This document shows, piece after piece, positions 1 to 9,196 of a stretch of 64,000 bases of DNA. Position numbers and translations under genes: made by a program. This stretch comes from Jeotgalibacillus soli (lineage in GTDB: Bacteria; Bacillota; Bacilli; Bacillales; Jeotgalibacillaceae). Each line of letters opens with the position of its first letter. Position 1 is the stretch's first letter. The notes under the pieces were generated by a model. That model saw only the letters and a program-made list of their open reading frames with translations, did no database searches and was not told the origin of the DNA. The DNA lies in NCBI RefSeq assembly GCF_000829435.1, contig NZ_JXRP01000013.1:96794-160793 (forward strand), read 5' to 3'.

Positions 1-191
1 GTCATATTTTATTAGGCTTGCGACTTGATCTTCAACACGGTAGAGTACTTTTATCATAATTCCACTCTCCGTATAAAGCTCGTCATCCTCAGGAACTTCA
101 ATGTCAAGAAGATATTCATAACGATCCCCAGTTAAAATTCCAAATGGATCATTCAGTGTTTCAATTGTGTAATTAGTAATATTTATCATAT
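1..191 (-). CDS. DUF6509 family small protein (3' part cut by window edge)
   Basis: The reading frame starts at an ATG preceded by a GAGAGGA ribosome site and runs off the left edge after 63 codons without a stop. The product begins MINITNYTIETLNDPFGILT and continues with an acidic stretch (VPEDDELYTESG). I recognise this as the DUF6509 family of short Bacillaceae proteins, whose members share the NYTxExLxDPFGILxGxRYE start. The function of the family is unknown to me. The gene is divergent from yfkM, so the roughly 200 bases between them hold both promoters. Confidence 0.7.
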
Positions 192-393
192 CGTCTTCCT
201 CTCTTGTCTTATAAGACCATTATACAGAAAAAATAAGATAAATCATTTTTTTTGAATAGTACAAAGAGAATTCAAATCAATCTTGTTTCAAAGATATGTC
301 CTAGAATTTTCATTTTTCAAGGTTCTCCTTTCTTCCTTATTTCATGAAATTATTTCTCATTCAATGATACAATCACAAAAGGAGGTGGATAGC

Positions 394-921
394 ATGAGAT
401 TAAAAGAGAAAAAAATTATTGCACTTGTGAGTCCTGATTTTGAAGATTTAGAGCTTTGGTACCCTGTTATGAGATTACAGGAAGAGGGTGCTGTCGTTCA
501 TCTAGTCGGTGAAAAAAAAGGTGAGACCTACATCGGTAAGTATGGTGTACCAGCCCAATCTGATTATGCGTTCAATGAAATTAAGGCAGCGGACTACGAT
601 GCCATTTTAGTTCCGGGCGGATGGGCGCCGGACAAACTGCGACGCTATCCGGAAGTGCTTGAAATGGTGCGTAAAATGGATAAAGCACAGAAACCAATCG
701 GTCAAATTTGTCATGCCGGATGGGTATTGATTTCAGCTGGAATACTTAAAGGACGTCAAGTAACAAGCACTCCTGGAATAAAGGACGATATGGTAAACGC
801 AGGTGCGACCTGGCATGATGAACCAGTAGTGGTGGATGGACATATTATTTCTAGTCGCCGACCGCCTGATTTGCCACCTTATGCAAAAGCATTCGCTGAT
901 GCTTTAGCAAATCAAAAATAA
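394..921 (+). CDS. yfkM: DJ-1/PfpI family stress protein, YfkM-like
   Basis: A 175-residue protein of the DJ-1/PfpI (type 1 glutamine amidotransferase-like) superfamily, closest in my recognition to B. subtilis YfkM (general stress protein 18). The fold's nucleophile elbow is visible as IGQICHAGW, with the reactive cysteine at residue 106, and the acidic partner lies in the N-terminal SPDFEDLELWYP segment. Members act as deglycase- or protease-like enzymes in stress protection; the exact substrate is not shown by the sequence. The start was moved 37 codons into the open frame because AAAGGAGGTGG stands just before this ATG and homologues begin here. YfkM is SigB-controlled in B. subtilis, but I did not find a convincing SigB promoter here. 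Confidence 0.85.
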   Translation: MRLKEKKIIALVSPDFEDLELWYPVMRLQEEGAVVHLVGEKKGETYIGKYGVPAQSDYAFNEIKAADYDAILVPGGWAPDKLRRYPEVLEMVRKMDKAQKPIGQICHAGWVLISAGILKGRQVTSTPGIKDDMVNAGATWHDEPVVVDGHIISSRRPPDLPPYAKAFADALANQK

Positions 922-932
922 AATGAAGAAGC

Positions 933-966
933 AGTGCATGGTGAATCATACACCATGCACTTTTTA
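933..966 (+). terminator. Rho-independent terminator of yfkM
   Basis: The arms AGTGCATGGTG and its complement enclose a short AT-rich loop and are followed by TTTTT. Confidence 0.85.
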
Positions 967-1148
967 TAAAGAACAAATCGTGTATGATTTTCCTTTGCAA
1001 TGTTATAGTCTATTCTATTTCCTTTATAATATGCTCTCTCCTTATAGAACCAAGTGAATCTCTTAAGGTAAAGCTTCTGGGCTTTATTTCAGTAAAGCGA
1101 AAATGTTTTTGCTATACTTAGAATAAGAATTTGAAAAGGAGTGAGCCT

Positions 1149-2624
1149 GTGGGGTTTACAATTGATGGATTGATTCTATTAATGTCTTCGATGCTTATTA
1201 TTGGAGTACTGGCCACTAAATTTTCCTCTCGCTTGGGCCTGCCTTCCCTTGTATTTTTCTTAATCGTAGGAATGATTTTAAGTGAATTTGTCTATTTCGA
1301 AAATGCACGTTTCACCCAGTTGATCGGGATTCTCGCCTTAGTTATTATTTTGTTTGAAGGTGGAACCCAAACAAAATGGCACAGTATGCGCCCCATACTA
1401 GGCGCCGCTTCGTCTCTTGCAACAGTTGGGGTTGTGGTTACTTCGGGGGTCATAGGCGTAGCAGCGACGTTTATTTTAGATTTAACGTGGCTTGAAGGAA
1501 TGCTGTTTGGTGCGATCGTTGGCTCCACGGATGCAGCAGCCGTTTTCTCGGTACTGGGAAATAAAAATATTAAGCAAAGGCTCACATCTACGCTTGAAGC
1601 GGAGTCTGGCACAAACGATCCAATGGCTGTTTTCCTGACAATCATGTTTATTGAACTTATTCAATTTCCTGACACATCTGTATTAAATTTAATTGGTGAT
1701 TTTTTTCTCCAAATGGGAATTGGGCTTATACTTGGTTTGCTATTTGGTAAGCTTACAGTCGAAATCATTAATCGAATCAATCTAGATTCTTCTGGATTAT
1801 ATCCAGTTTTAGCCCTTTCATTCGCTGTTCTTACATACGCCATTACAACCTATGCAAACGGCAGTGGACTATTAGCTGTTTACGTGATGGCGGTAGTAGT
1901 TGGGAATGCTGATTTAACATATCGCTTTTCGATATTGCGATTTAACGAAGGCTTTGCTTGGATGATGCAAATTGTCATGTTCATCTTATTGGGTCTGCTT
2001 GTATTCCCTGAACAATTAATTGGTATCATTTGGGAAGGGGTCATCCTTGCAATTATTTTGATGGTCGTTGCACGTCCGATCGGCGTTTTTCTCAGTATGC
2101 TTGGAATGAGATACAGCTTGAAAGAAAAAGTGTTTATATCATGGTCTGGTCTTAAGGGTGCTGTACCAATTGTGTTAGCGACCTATCCCATAATAGCAGG
2201 CATTCCCAATTCGGAATTAATCTTTAACGCAGTCTTTTTCGTGGTCATTATTTCAGCTCTTGTTCAAGGAGGCTCACTCTCATGGATTGGTAAGCGCCTT
2301 GGATTAACAGGTGAGGAATTACCGTCAAGTAACTATAGTCTTGAACTTGTTACATTAGGGAAGACAGATTCAGAGATGATTGAAGTGACGATACCAAAAG
2401 GTTCAACTGTCGCAGGACAATCTCTTATTGATCTTGTGCTGCCCGATGACACGCTAATTACAGCCATTATACGTGACCAGGAAATTGTTACTCCAACAGG
2501 TCAAACGCTAATTGAAGAGGGAGATACTCTTTATGTGTTAACGAAAAAAAGAAGCCGGGACCTTGTGAAAATGAAATTCAATCAGAAAAAAATTGAGCCT
2601 CAAAAAGAACAAGAAATTGTATAA
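1149..2624 (+). CDS. CPA1-type cation/proton antiporter with C-terminal TrkA-C domain (NhaP2/CvrA-like)
   Basis: An integral membrane antiporter of about 491 residues. A dozen hydrophobic segments fill residues 1-385 and include the family's ASTLEAESGTNDP-like motif (here TLEAESGTNDPMAV), where the Asp/Glu residues take part in ion exchange. The last 100 residues (LVTLGKTDSEMIEVTIPKGS onward) form a soluble TrkA-C/RCK-C domain of the sort that binds nucleotides in K+ channels and antiporters. The likely role is K+/H+ or Na+/H+ exchange for pH and volume control. GTG at 1149 is chosen because AAAAGGAGTGA lies 6 bases ahead; an earlier TTG overlaps that ribosome site. Substrate specificity cannot be read from the sequence. 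Confidence 0.85.
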   Translation: MGFTIDGLILLMSSMLIIGVLATKFSSRLGLPSLVFFLIVGMILSEFVYFENARFTQLIGILALVIILFEGGTQTKWHSMRPILGAASSLATVGVVVTSGVIGVAATFILDLTWLEGMLFGAIVGSTDAAAVFSVLGNKNIKQRLTSTLEAESGTNDPMAVFLTIMFIELIQFPDTSVLNLIGDFFLQMGIGLILGLLFGKLTVEIINRINLDSSGLYPVLALSFAVLTYAITTYANGSGLLAVYVMAVVVGNADLTYRFSILRFNEGFAWMMQIVMFILLGLLVFPEQLIGIIWEGVILAIILMVVARPIGVFLSMLGMRYSLKEKVFISWSGLKGAVPIVLATYPIIAGIPNSELIFNAVFFVVIISALVQGGSLSWIGKRLGLTGEELPSSNYSLELVTLGKTDSEMIEVTIPKGSTVAGQSLIDLVLPDDTLITAIIRDQEIVTPTGQTLIEEGDTLYVLTKKRSRDLVKMKFNQKKIEPQKEQEIV

Positions 2625-2630
2625 TGATTA

Positions 2631-2665
2631 GATGCTTTCTGTTTTGTGCAGAGAGCATTTTTTCA
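2631..2665 (+). terminator. Terminator after the antiporter gene
   Basis: A stem of ATGCTTTCTG with CAGAGAGCAT (one wobble) ends in TTTTTT. Confidence 0.75.
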
Positions 2666-2811
2666 TGGACAGGGCTAAATACCTCATCTGTAAAATATTC
2701 CTGATATATGGTAAAGTTTTAAAGTAACTATTTTGAGTTGCAAATTATTATAATGAAAAATCAGAATGTTAGCCTATTAATTGATTGCTCTAAAAAGGAG
2801 ACCGGGTTTAA

Positions 2812-4551
2812 ATGCGCCGAATACTCTCATTTTTAACGCCATACCGTTTGGCGATTATCATTGCACTTTTTTTAATGCTAATAGAGCTCACGGTTGAACT
2901 CATCCAGCCCTTACTTATTGCTCATATTATAGATGAGGGAATTCTTAAAGAAGATTTATCGGTGGTCCTGCTTTGGGGAGGTGTGTTAATTGGTTGTTCA
3001 TTTATCGCTTTTTTTTCAGGGGTCGTGAACTCCTTTTACTCCTCTCATGTTAGCCAGAGCTTTGGCTTTGACGTTCGAAAATCTCTTTATGACAAGGTAC
3101 AGGCCTTTTCATTTACAAATTTTAGTCAGTTTCCTACCTCTTCATTAATCACCAGACTAACAAATGATGTAACCATGCTTCAAAATACCGTGTTTATGAG
3201 TTTACGCATTATGATGCGTGCGCCTCTTTTAGTCATCGGCAGTGTCATTATGGCTTTTTTTGTAAGTCCGGGTCTTGCACTTGTGTTAGTGATCGCAGTG
3301 CCTCTTTTAGTCCTCTTTTTAGTGCTCATTATGAGAAAAGCGGGAGCATTATTTAAAGCGGTTCAGCGACGAGTCGACCATGTAAATAATGTGATGCAGG
3401 AAAACCTGGCAGGAATTCGTCTAATCAGAGCTTTTTTGAGGGAAAACCATGAAGTAACGCGTTTTAAACAATCAAGCGGAGCGTTGATGGAGAAAACGGT
3501 ATCTGCTTTTCGACTCGTCGAGGTCACCATGCCTATTATCTTGCTGCTGATGAATGCAAGTATTTTATTCATTCTGTGGTTTGGCAGTGTTGAGGTATCT
3601 GCAGGTCAGGCAAGTGTTGGGGATGTTGTGGCCGTTGTCAATTATGCAACGAGAATGACTGGTGCTCTTTCCATTGTAACGATGATTATCATGGTGTTTT
3701 CGCGCGCTAAGGCTTCGGGTGAAAGAGTGAGTGAAGTGCTTGGGAGTGAAATTGATGTCATTGATAAAGAATTAAGTGAAGAACACACTATTTCAGAAGG
3801 AAGTATTTCTTTTCAAAATGTTACTTTTACATACCCTGGTACAGAAGTGGAAATCATAAAAAAACTTTCCTTTCATGTTAATCCTGGTGAACGAGTTTCA
3901 ATTTTAGGAGCGACCGGATCTGGAAAATCTACTTTGTTTCAGCTTATTCCTAGGCTTTATGATATTGATCAAGGAAAAATATTGATTGATGGCTGGGAGA
4001 ATAGTTTCATAAAACTTGAGCATTTACGCAAGCAAATTGGATTTGTTCCCCAGGAAGCGATGCTGTTCACAGGAACCGTACGTGACAATATCATGTGGGG
4101 GAATGAGCATGCAACTTTAGACGAAATTAAAGAAGCAGCCGCCCGCGCTCAGATTCATGAAGCCATTATGAAATTGCCGAAGCAGTATGATACGGTAGTT
4201 GGGCAGAAGGGAGTTAATCTTTCTGGCGGACAAAAGCAGCGGCTGTCGATTGCGCGTGCGCTTGTACGAAAACCGGTCATTTTATTGATGGATGACAGTA
4301 CGAGTGCATTGGATATGAAAACGGAAGCAAGACTGCTTGATGAATTGAGTCAATTTTCGTGTACGACCCTCATGATTACCCAAAAAATCAGTACGACGAT
4401 GGCATCAGATCAAGTCCTGCTGCTTGATGATGGAGAGATTATTGCTCAAGGTTCACATCAGTCATTGCTGAAATCGTCTAAGCTTTACCAGCAAATTGTT
4501 GAATCCCAGGTCGGAAAGGAGGCGTTGACGCTTGTTGAAAGAGGTCATTAA
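2812..4551 (+). CDS. yfiB: ABC exporter half-transporter, degenerate-site subunit (YfiB-like)
   Basis: A 579-residue half-transporter. Residues 1-310 are a six-helix exporter membrane domain and the remainder is an ATPase. Walker A is GATGSGKST (366-374) and the signature is a canonical LSGGQ (470-474). The residue after the Walker B aspartate is Asp495 where a catalytic glutamate is expected, and the H-loop position is Gln524 instead of His. This is the pattern of the subunit with poor ATPase chemistry in heterodimeric type IV exporters. The next gene overlaps it by 20 bases and supplies the complementary site, so the two should form one multidrug- or lipid-type exporter like B. subtilis YfiBC. 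The substrate is unknown. Confidence 0.9.
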   Translation: MRRILSFLTPYRLAIIIALFLMLIELTVELIQPLLIAHIIDEGILKEDLSVVLLWGGVLIGCSFIAFFSGVVNSFYSSHVSQSFGFDVRKSLYDKVQAFSFTNFSQFPTSSLITRLTNDVTMLQNTVFMSLRIMMRAPLLVIGSVIMAFFVSPGLALVLVIAVPLLVLFLVLIMRKAGALFKAVQRRVDHVNNVMQENLAGIRLIRAFLRENHEVTRFKQSSGALMEKTVSAFRLVEVTMPIILLLMNASILFILWFGSVEVSAGQASVGDVVAVVNYATRMTGALSIVTMIIMVFSRAKASGERVSEVLGSEIDVIDKELSEEHTISEGSISFQNVTFTYPGTEVEIIKKLSFHVNPGERVSILGATGSGKSTLFQLIPRLYDIDQGKILIDGWENSFIKLEHLRKQIGFVPQEAMLFTGTVRDNIMWGNEHATLDEIKEAAARAQIHEAIMKLPKQYDTVVGQKGVNLSGGQKQRLSIARALVRKPVILLMDDSTSALDMKTEARLLDELSQFSCTTLMITQKISTTMASDQVLLLDDGEIIAQGSHQSLLKSSKLYQQIVESQVGKEALTLVERGH

Positions 4552-6370
4552 ACCGTTTCGTTATCAACGCCGAACTTTAGAGGAATTGGGTGAAATAAGG
4601 AAGCAGGGAAAAAATAGTGCACAGGATTTTGGTGGAACGTTAAAGAAGATATGGCATATTCTTGCCTTGAATAAAGGAAAGCTGATACTTGTCCTGCTAA
4701 TGGTCACCATAAGCTCAAGCATGGTGCTGTTGGGCCCATTTCTTGTAGGAATGGGGATCGATGATTTTATAGTTAATAGAGACCCTGCTGGTTTGATTAC
4801 TCTAATTTGGGTGCTAGCCATTATCTATATTATCCATTCATTGTCTACCTGGTTTCAGGCAGCGTGGATGATTCGCATTGCTCAAAATACGGTTTATACA
4901 ATGCGAACAAATCTTTTTGATCATCTTCATAAGCTGCCCATTCCTTTTTTTGATAAGCGGCAGCATGGAGAGCTGATGAGCCGGGTAACCAATGATATGG
5001 AAAATGTCAGCTCGACGTTAAACAGCTCTGTCATTCAAATTGTTTCGAGTGTGCTGACCTTGATCGGAACCGTCTGTGTAATGCTTTATTTAAGTCCGCT
5101 GTTGACGTTTATTACCATGCTCATCATTCCAGCCATGTATGTTGGAATGAAGTGGATTACGAAGAGAACGAGCCGATTATTTAAAGAGCAGCAGCGTAAT
5201 CTAGGGGAATTGAACGGTTATATTCAAGAAACCATGTCAGGACAACGCATTATCAAAATGTTTTCCCAGGAAAAAAGGGTTATTCAGCAATTTGAGGAGA
5301 GAAATGCCCGTCTTAAGCTTGCTGGATTTTGGGCGCAAACCTTTTCAGGATTTATTCCAAAATTGATGAACTTTCTAAATAACATCAGCTTTGCTATGAT
5401 CGCGCTCGTGGGTGGAATACTTGCTTTAAATGGAAATGGTTCTATTTCGATTGGCGTCATTGTTATTTTTGTAGAATATGCAAGGCAATTTACACGACCT
5501 CTAAATGACTTGGCCAACCAGTTTAATACACTGCTTTCCGCTGTGGCTGGTGCTGAGAGGGTGTTTGACATTATGGATGAAGAAGAAGAGCGCAAGGACG
5601 AAAAAAATGCGATTGAGATAGACCAGTTGTATGGACGAGTGGAATTTTTAAATGTGTCATTTGCTTATGAGAAGGGAGAGGACACAGTTTCTGACATCAG
5701 CTTTAGCGTTTCTCCAGGGGAAACTATCGCATTTGTAGGACCTACGGGCGCTGGGAAAACAACGATGATCAATTTGCTCTCACGCTTTTATGATGCAAAT
5801 GAAGGAGTTGTTTTTATTGATGACAGGGATATTACGACGATTAAGAGATCAAGCTTCAGACGTCATATGGCCTTTGTACTGCAGGATTCTTTCCTGTTTG
5901 AAGGGACGATCCGGGAGAATATACGGTACGGACGATTAGATGCCTCGGACGAAGAAGTGGAGAAGGCGGCTGAGCTTGCGAACGCGGCAACATTCATTCG
6001 AAGGATGCCAAAGCAGTTCGACACACTTATTCAAGCTGACGGTCAGGGAATCAGTCAAGGGCAGCGCCAGCTATTATCCATAGCTAGGGCAATTCTCGCA
6101 AATCCCTCAATCCTCGTCATGGATGAAGCAACTAGTAGTATTGATACTATTACAGAAATAAAAATTCAAGAGGCACTTCAGCGGTTAATGAAGGGAAGAA
6201 CAAGCTTCGTCATTGCGCACAGACTGAACACCATTCAAAACGCAGATCAAATCCTTGTTCTAGACAATGGCCAACTGATTGAACAAGGAAACCATGAAGA
6301 ACTGCTCAAGCAAAAAGGCTTCTACGCAGAACTCCATAACAGCCAGCTGCGGGGGAAAATAATGCTTTAG
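4532..6370 (+). CDS. yfiC: ABC exporter half-transporter, catalytic-site subunit (YfiC-like)
   Basis: A 612-residue partner of the preceding half-transporter. After a 45-residue cytosolic N-terminus come six membrane helices, then an ATPase with Walker A GPTGAGKTT (403-411), Walker B aspartate 531 followed by catalytic Glu532, and switch His563. Its signature reads ISQGQ (507-511) instead of LSGGQ. The heterodimer therefore has one complete site (this Walker A/B plus YfiB's LSGGQ) and one degenerate site. TTG at 4532 is the chosen start, with AAAGGAGG 9 bases upstream inside yfiB. The stop codon lies within a 45-bp palindrome (separate entry). Confidence 0.9.
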   Translation: MLKEVIKPFRYQRRTLEELGEIRKQGKNSAQDFGGTLKKIWHILALNKGKLILVLLMVTISSSMVLLGPFLVGMGIDDFIVNRDPAGLITLIWVLAIIYIIHSLSTWFQAAWMIRIAQNTVYTMRTNLFDHLHKLPIPFFDKRQHGELMSRVTNDMENVSSTLNSSVIQIVSSVLTLIGTVCVMLYLSPLLTFITMLIIPAMYVGMKWITKRTSRLFKEQQRNLGELNGYIQETMSGQRIIKMFSQEKRVIQQFEERNARLKLAGFWAQTFSGFIPKLMNFLNNISFAMIALVGGILALNGNGSISIGVIVIFVEYARQFTRPLNDLANQFNTLLSAVAGAERVFDIMDEEEERKDEKNAIEIDQLYGRVEFLNVSFAYEKGEDTVSDISFSVSPGETIAFVGPTGAGKTTMINLLSRFYDANEGVVFIDDRDITTIKRSSFRRHMAFVLQDSFLFEGTIRENIRYGRLDASDEEVEKAAELANAATFIRRMPKQFDTLIQADGQGISQGQRQLLSIARAILANPSILVMDEATSSIDTITEIKIQEALQRLMKGRTSFVIAHRLNTIQNADQILVLDNGQLIEQGNHEELLKQKGFYAELHNSQLRGKIML

Positions 6371-6408
6371 TTCGTTGAAGGGGTCTGACCCCTTCAACGA
6401 ACTAAAGC
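6364..6408. repeat. 45-bp near-perfect palindrome, copy A of the GGGGTCTGACCCC family
   Basis: Two 22-base arms that match completely surround one unpaired central base. The centre is GGGGTCTGACCCC, flanked outward by TTCGTTGAA and GCTTTAG. It starts two codons before the end of yfiC and includes its stop. Two further copies with the same core, size and a different arm sequence occur at 7323-7367 and 39620-39670. Confidence 0.9.
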
Positions 6409-6415
6409 GCTCGGA

Positions 6416-6445
6416 AACTCCGGTGTACAGGAGTTATAATTTTTA
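6416..6445 (+). terminator. Possible terminator of yfiBC
   Basis: A short AACTCC/GGAGTT stem with an 8-base loop is followed by ATAATTTTT. It is weak; the adjoining palindrome may serve instead. Confidence 0.45.
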
Positions 6446-6485
6446 TTTCAGCGAACAAAGAGAAAAATCAAAGCAATAGAACGAA

Positions 6486-6512
6486 CAGCCCGGTACAATT
6501 TATTCCGGGCTG
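6486..6512 (-). terminator. Hairpin at the end of the CDF pseudogene
   Basis: CAGCCCGG pairs with CCGGGCTG across an AT-rich loop just past the stop of the minus-strand gene. The U tail is poor. Confidence 0.5.
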
Positions 6513-6514
6513 AT

Positions 6515-7139
6515 TTATGTCCATTCGAGTACCTGGTCGTCTTCGTCGAATTCAATGATAACATCGGTAACACCTTTTTGTGCATAGATAAGGAGGGCAA
6601 GACGATCTTTTATTTCGTCCGCTTCAGAGATTGTCAGTGTTGGATCTATCTCTATTTCAAGCTCTACATGGAGATGTTCCCCTTCTTTTATGACGCCTAG
6701 TCGTTGAATATCTCTTACAGCCTGGTCTGCTCGTACAATTCCAGCAATATGCAATCGCATTTCATCATCCGTTTCCCCGATTGCACCGCGTGCATTTTCA
6801 AGAAATACTCTGCCAACCACGTAAAACATCATTAATCCGATCATAATTGAGACAATTCCTTCGATTTGAAGAAAATCAGTAAAGTGGGCAATAATGATGG
6901 TCAGAATAGCTAAAATACCGCCGATTGTTGCGATTAAATCCTCCATAAAAACGAGATCCGATAAAAACAAAAAATTGATTTGCTGCGTCTCCAAACGAAT
7001 GCATCATTTCCGCAAACATGGCCACATTACCAGTTAATAAGAAAGCACCTGCCTTCAGTAGCCAGATAATGGTATTCACGATGGCTGCCATAAAAGATGA
7101 TTTATTACCATTATTTAGTAATCGAATAAATTCCCCCAT
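6515..7139 (-). pseudogene. CDF-family cation efflux transporter with internal deletion and frameshift
   Basis: The N-terminal 60 residues (MGEFIRLLNNGNKSSFMAAI ... FAEMMHSFGDAANQ) carry the first membrane helices and the Hx3D-type metal site (H47, D51) of a cation diffusion facilitator. They run into the sequence FVFIGS, then the frame is lost. The other frame resumes at VFMEDLIATIGG, late in the membrane domain, and continues through the cytoplasmic ferredoxin-like domain to a normal C-terminus. From the family's usual length, about 130 codons in the middle are missing. The gene cannot encode a working transporter. It keeps an AGGTGG ribosome site and an ATG start. Confidence 0.85.
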
Positions 7140-7322
7140 AGTGTGCCACCTGTTGTTTTTCTTTCAATCACCCTTCTAATCAAACATGATGAATAGAGCG
7201 GATAGATCATTCCTATCCTATATTTAAAAGTGTTCGCTCAAAATACGGTAAACATGCATTACCTCTGCACCACCTCTATCCAGAGAACAGGAAAAAACCA
7301 TATACAGCAGGAGGTAGATGGG

Positions 7323-7367
7323 GCTTTCGTTCGCTAAAGGGGCCTGACCCCTTTAGCGAACGAAAGC
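7323..7367. repeat. 45-bp palindrome, copy B of the GGGGTCTGACCCC family
   Basis: The core is GGGGCCTGACCCC (one centre mismatch), with outer arms GCTTTCGTTCGCTAAA and its complement. It differs by a single central base from the inner 45 bp of copy C, 32 kb away. It lies between the CDF pseudogene and yfmL. Confidence 0.9.
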
Positions 7368-7465
7368 GACTATCACTGGCAGTCAAAGGGTGGTACAATG
7401 GTGAGATGGGATGCTGTATGAGAGAATACGGCGTTTGAGTTGAGAGATCGGAGAGTGGACGATAG

Positions 7466-8587
7466 ATGTTGAATCGAACGAAAGAGATTTGGCAGGAGGC
7501 TGGCTTTGGTGAGCTGACTGCTGTACAGGAGCAGGTAATTCCTCTTATGCAAGAAGGAAGAGATGTGCTCGCTGAATCACCAACAGGAACAGGGAAGACG
7601 TTGGCTTATGCCATTCCTCTTATTGAAAGAATGGATGTAACGAAGCGTTTGCCGCAGGCAGTTATTTTAGCTCCATCAAAAGAGCTGTCTATGCAAATTC
7701 TCGATGTAATTCAAACTTGGGGAAAGCCAAGCGGGGTGAGAGCAACCTCTATCATTGGCGGGGCGAATGTAAAGAGGCAGTTAGAAAAGCTGAAAAAGCA
7801 GCCGCATATCATTGTCGGGACACCAGGGAGAATTCTTGAGCTAATTAAGCAGAAAAAGCTAAAAATGCATGAAGTAAAGACGGTTGTGCTTGATGAAGTG
7901 GATCAGCTTTTCCTGCCGGAACATACAACTGCCATAAATGACTTAATTAAAAGCACCCTGGCAGATCAGCGGCAGCTGGCTATGTTCTCTGCAACACTCC
8001 CGCAAGAAACTGAAAACCAGGCAAGATTATTGATGAAGGACCCAGCACTCGTTCGTGTGGATCGTTCCGCTGCGCTATCAAGTAAGGTGAAGCATCAGTT
8101 CATGGTCTGTGAAGCGAGAGATAAAATGGATTGGGTGAGGCGCATTGTCCGTATGTCTTCGATGGAAGGCGCGAAAACACTGGCATTTTTGCGTGAAGTG
8201 CGAGACGTAATCATTACAGCTGAAAAGCTTACCTATAAGAATTTGGAAATTGCTCCGCTGCATAGTGACCTTGATAAAGAAGAACGTGCCGCATCCATGA
8301 GAAAATTCCGTAAAGGTGAAGTGCCGTTAATGCTGGCGACGGATGTTGCAGCCAGAGGTCTTGATATTGCCGATGTCACCCATATCCTTCATATGGATGT
8401 TGCAGAAGATCTGGAACAATATATTCACCGGTCTGGCAGAACTGGAAGAGCGGGGGCAGCAGGCACCGTGCTCTCTCTTGTAACCCCGCAAGAAGAAAAG
8501 CAGCTAAAGCGCTATGCAAAAGAGCTAGGGGTAGAACTTGAGAAGGTCACTGTATACAGAGGAAACTGGCAATTGGAGAAGCAATAA
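7466..8587 (+). CDS. yfmL: DEAD-box RNA helicase, YfmL-like
   Basis: A 373-residue protein with the two-RecA core of DEAD-box helicases and no C-terminal RNA-binding extension. Motifs in order are the Q-motif region (TAVQEQVIP), I (SPTGTGKT), GG (IIGGANV), Ib (GTPGRI), II as DEVD, III (FSATL), V (ATDVAARGLDI) and VI (HRSGRTGRAG). Length and the SPTGTGKTLAYAIPLIERM region match B. subtilis YfmL, which helps 50S ribosome assembly in the cold. It is a single-gene unit between palindrome B and a strong terminator. The ribosome site GGAGAG is 12 bases from the ATG, a little far. Confidence 0.88.
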   Translation: MLNRTKEIWQEAGFGELTAVQEQVIPLMQEGRDVLAESPTGTGKTLAYAIPLIERMDVTKRLPQAVILAPSKELSMQILDVIQTWGKPSGVRATSIIGGANVKRQLEKLKKQPHIIVGTPGRILELIKQKKLKMHEVKTVVLDEVDQLFLPEHTTAINDLIKSTLADQRQLAMFSATLPQETENQARLLMKDPALVRVDRSAALSSKVKHQFMVCEARDKMDWVRRIVRMSSMEGAKTLAFLREVRDVIITAEKLTYKNLEIAPLHSDLDKEERAASMRKFRKGEVPLMLATDVAARGLDIADVTHILHMDVAEDLEQYIHRSGRTGRAGAAGTVLSLVTPQEEKQLKRYAKELGVELEKVTVYRGNWQLEKQ

Positions 8588-8598
8588 AAGAGATAAAA

Positions 8599-8661
8599 AG
8601 CATGATGCGCATAATTTGGAAGATATTTTCCATTATTATGCGTGCGTCATGCATTTTTTTA
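8599..8661. terminator. Terminator shared by yfmL and the converging papain-like pseudogene
   Basis: A 16-18 base imperfect stem (GCATGATGCGCATAAT on the left) ends in TTTTTTT on the plus strand, just past yfmL and at the stop of the minus-strand remnant. Confidence 0.8.
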
Positions 8662-9196
8662 TGCTATTTGACTATACTCATTTAGTAGTCATTCATATAA
8701 AATATTTTTATTTGGCAGCCCCAGAAAATCATGCGGAGCTGTTAGCCCAGTTCCCCTAACCGTACAGGTGATTTTCCTTCAACAAGTACCGTCGCCACAA
8801 ATTAAGAACAAAAATAGGCGTTACTTCGTTTGATTTCCCAATTTATTAAAAATCCTATTAGTTCTATAAGATTGTATTTATAAAGATCTTCATTCGATTT
8901 AAATCGATCGACTGCTTTTCTGACGGACGTCTATTCATTTTCTGTCACATCAATTTTTAAAAAATACATGAAGTATTGGCGTATATAAGACCATTCTTTA
9001 TATCCTCCTGTCTGAATCCCGAAAAAAGCGGCCAGACCAAGCTTTTTCGTCCAAAGGAATACAGTTCGTTTAACTCCGAGTCAAAGGCAATTGATATATG
9101 GTTGTATTTTGCATGAGTAAAAGATTGAATAAGGCGAGTGAAAAATGTGTGAGTATTCGTTAATAACAAAAAAATAGCTTTATTCTCCGTAGGCAT
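8659..9196 (-). pseudogene. Permuted papain-like amidase (YiiX/NlpC-type) decayed by stops and a frameshift
   Basis: The first 79 codons, behind a GGAGGTGG ribosome site, encode FLLLTNTHTFFTRLIQSFTH then YNHISIAFD, where the His belongs to the active site of permuted NlpC/P60-like hydrolases. The frame ends at TSCIF. Homology continues in another frame with LYKYNLIELIGFLINWEIK and NAYFCS, where the expected catalytic Cys precedes an in-frame TAA and FVATVLVEG, and then TAPHDFLGLPNKNILYE. At least three stops and two frame changes interrupt it. The remnant is full length, so decay was by small lesions. Confidence 0.8.

Noticed and set aside
6364..7367. Insertion-sequence ends around the CDF pseudogene
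   Set aside because: Palindromes A and B flank the pseudogene, but each is a self-contained palindrome with different arms and copy C stands alone, so they do not behave as the two ends of one element.
8538..8759. Short plus-strand frame after yfmL
   Set aside because: It runs through the terminator and is antisense to the end of the papain-like remnant.
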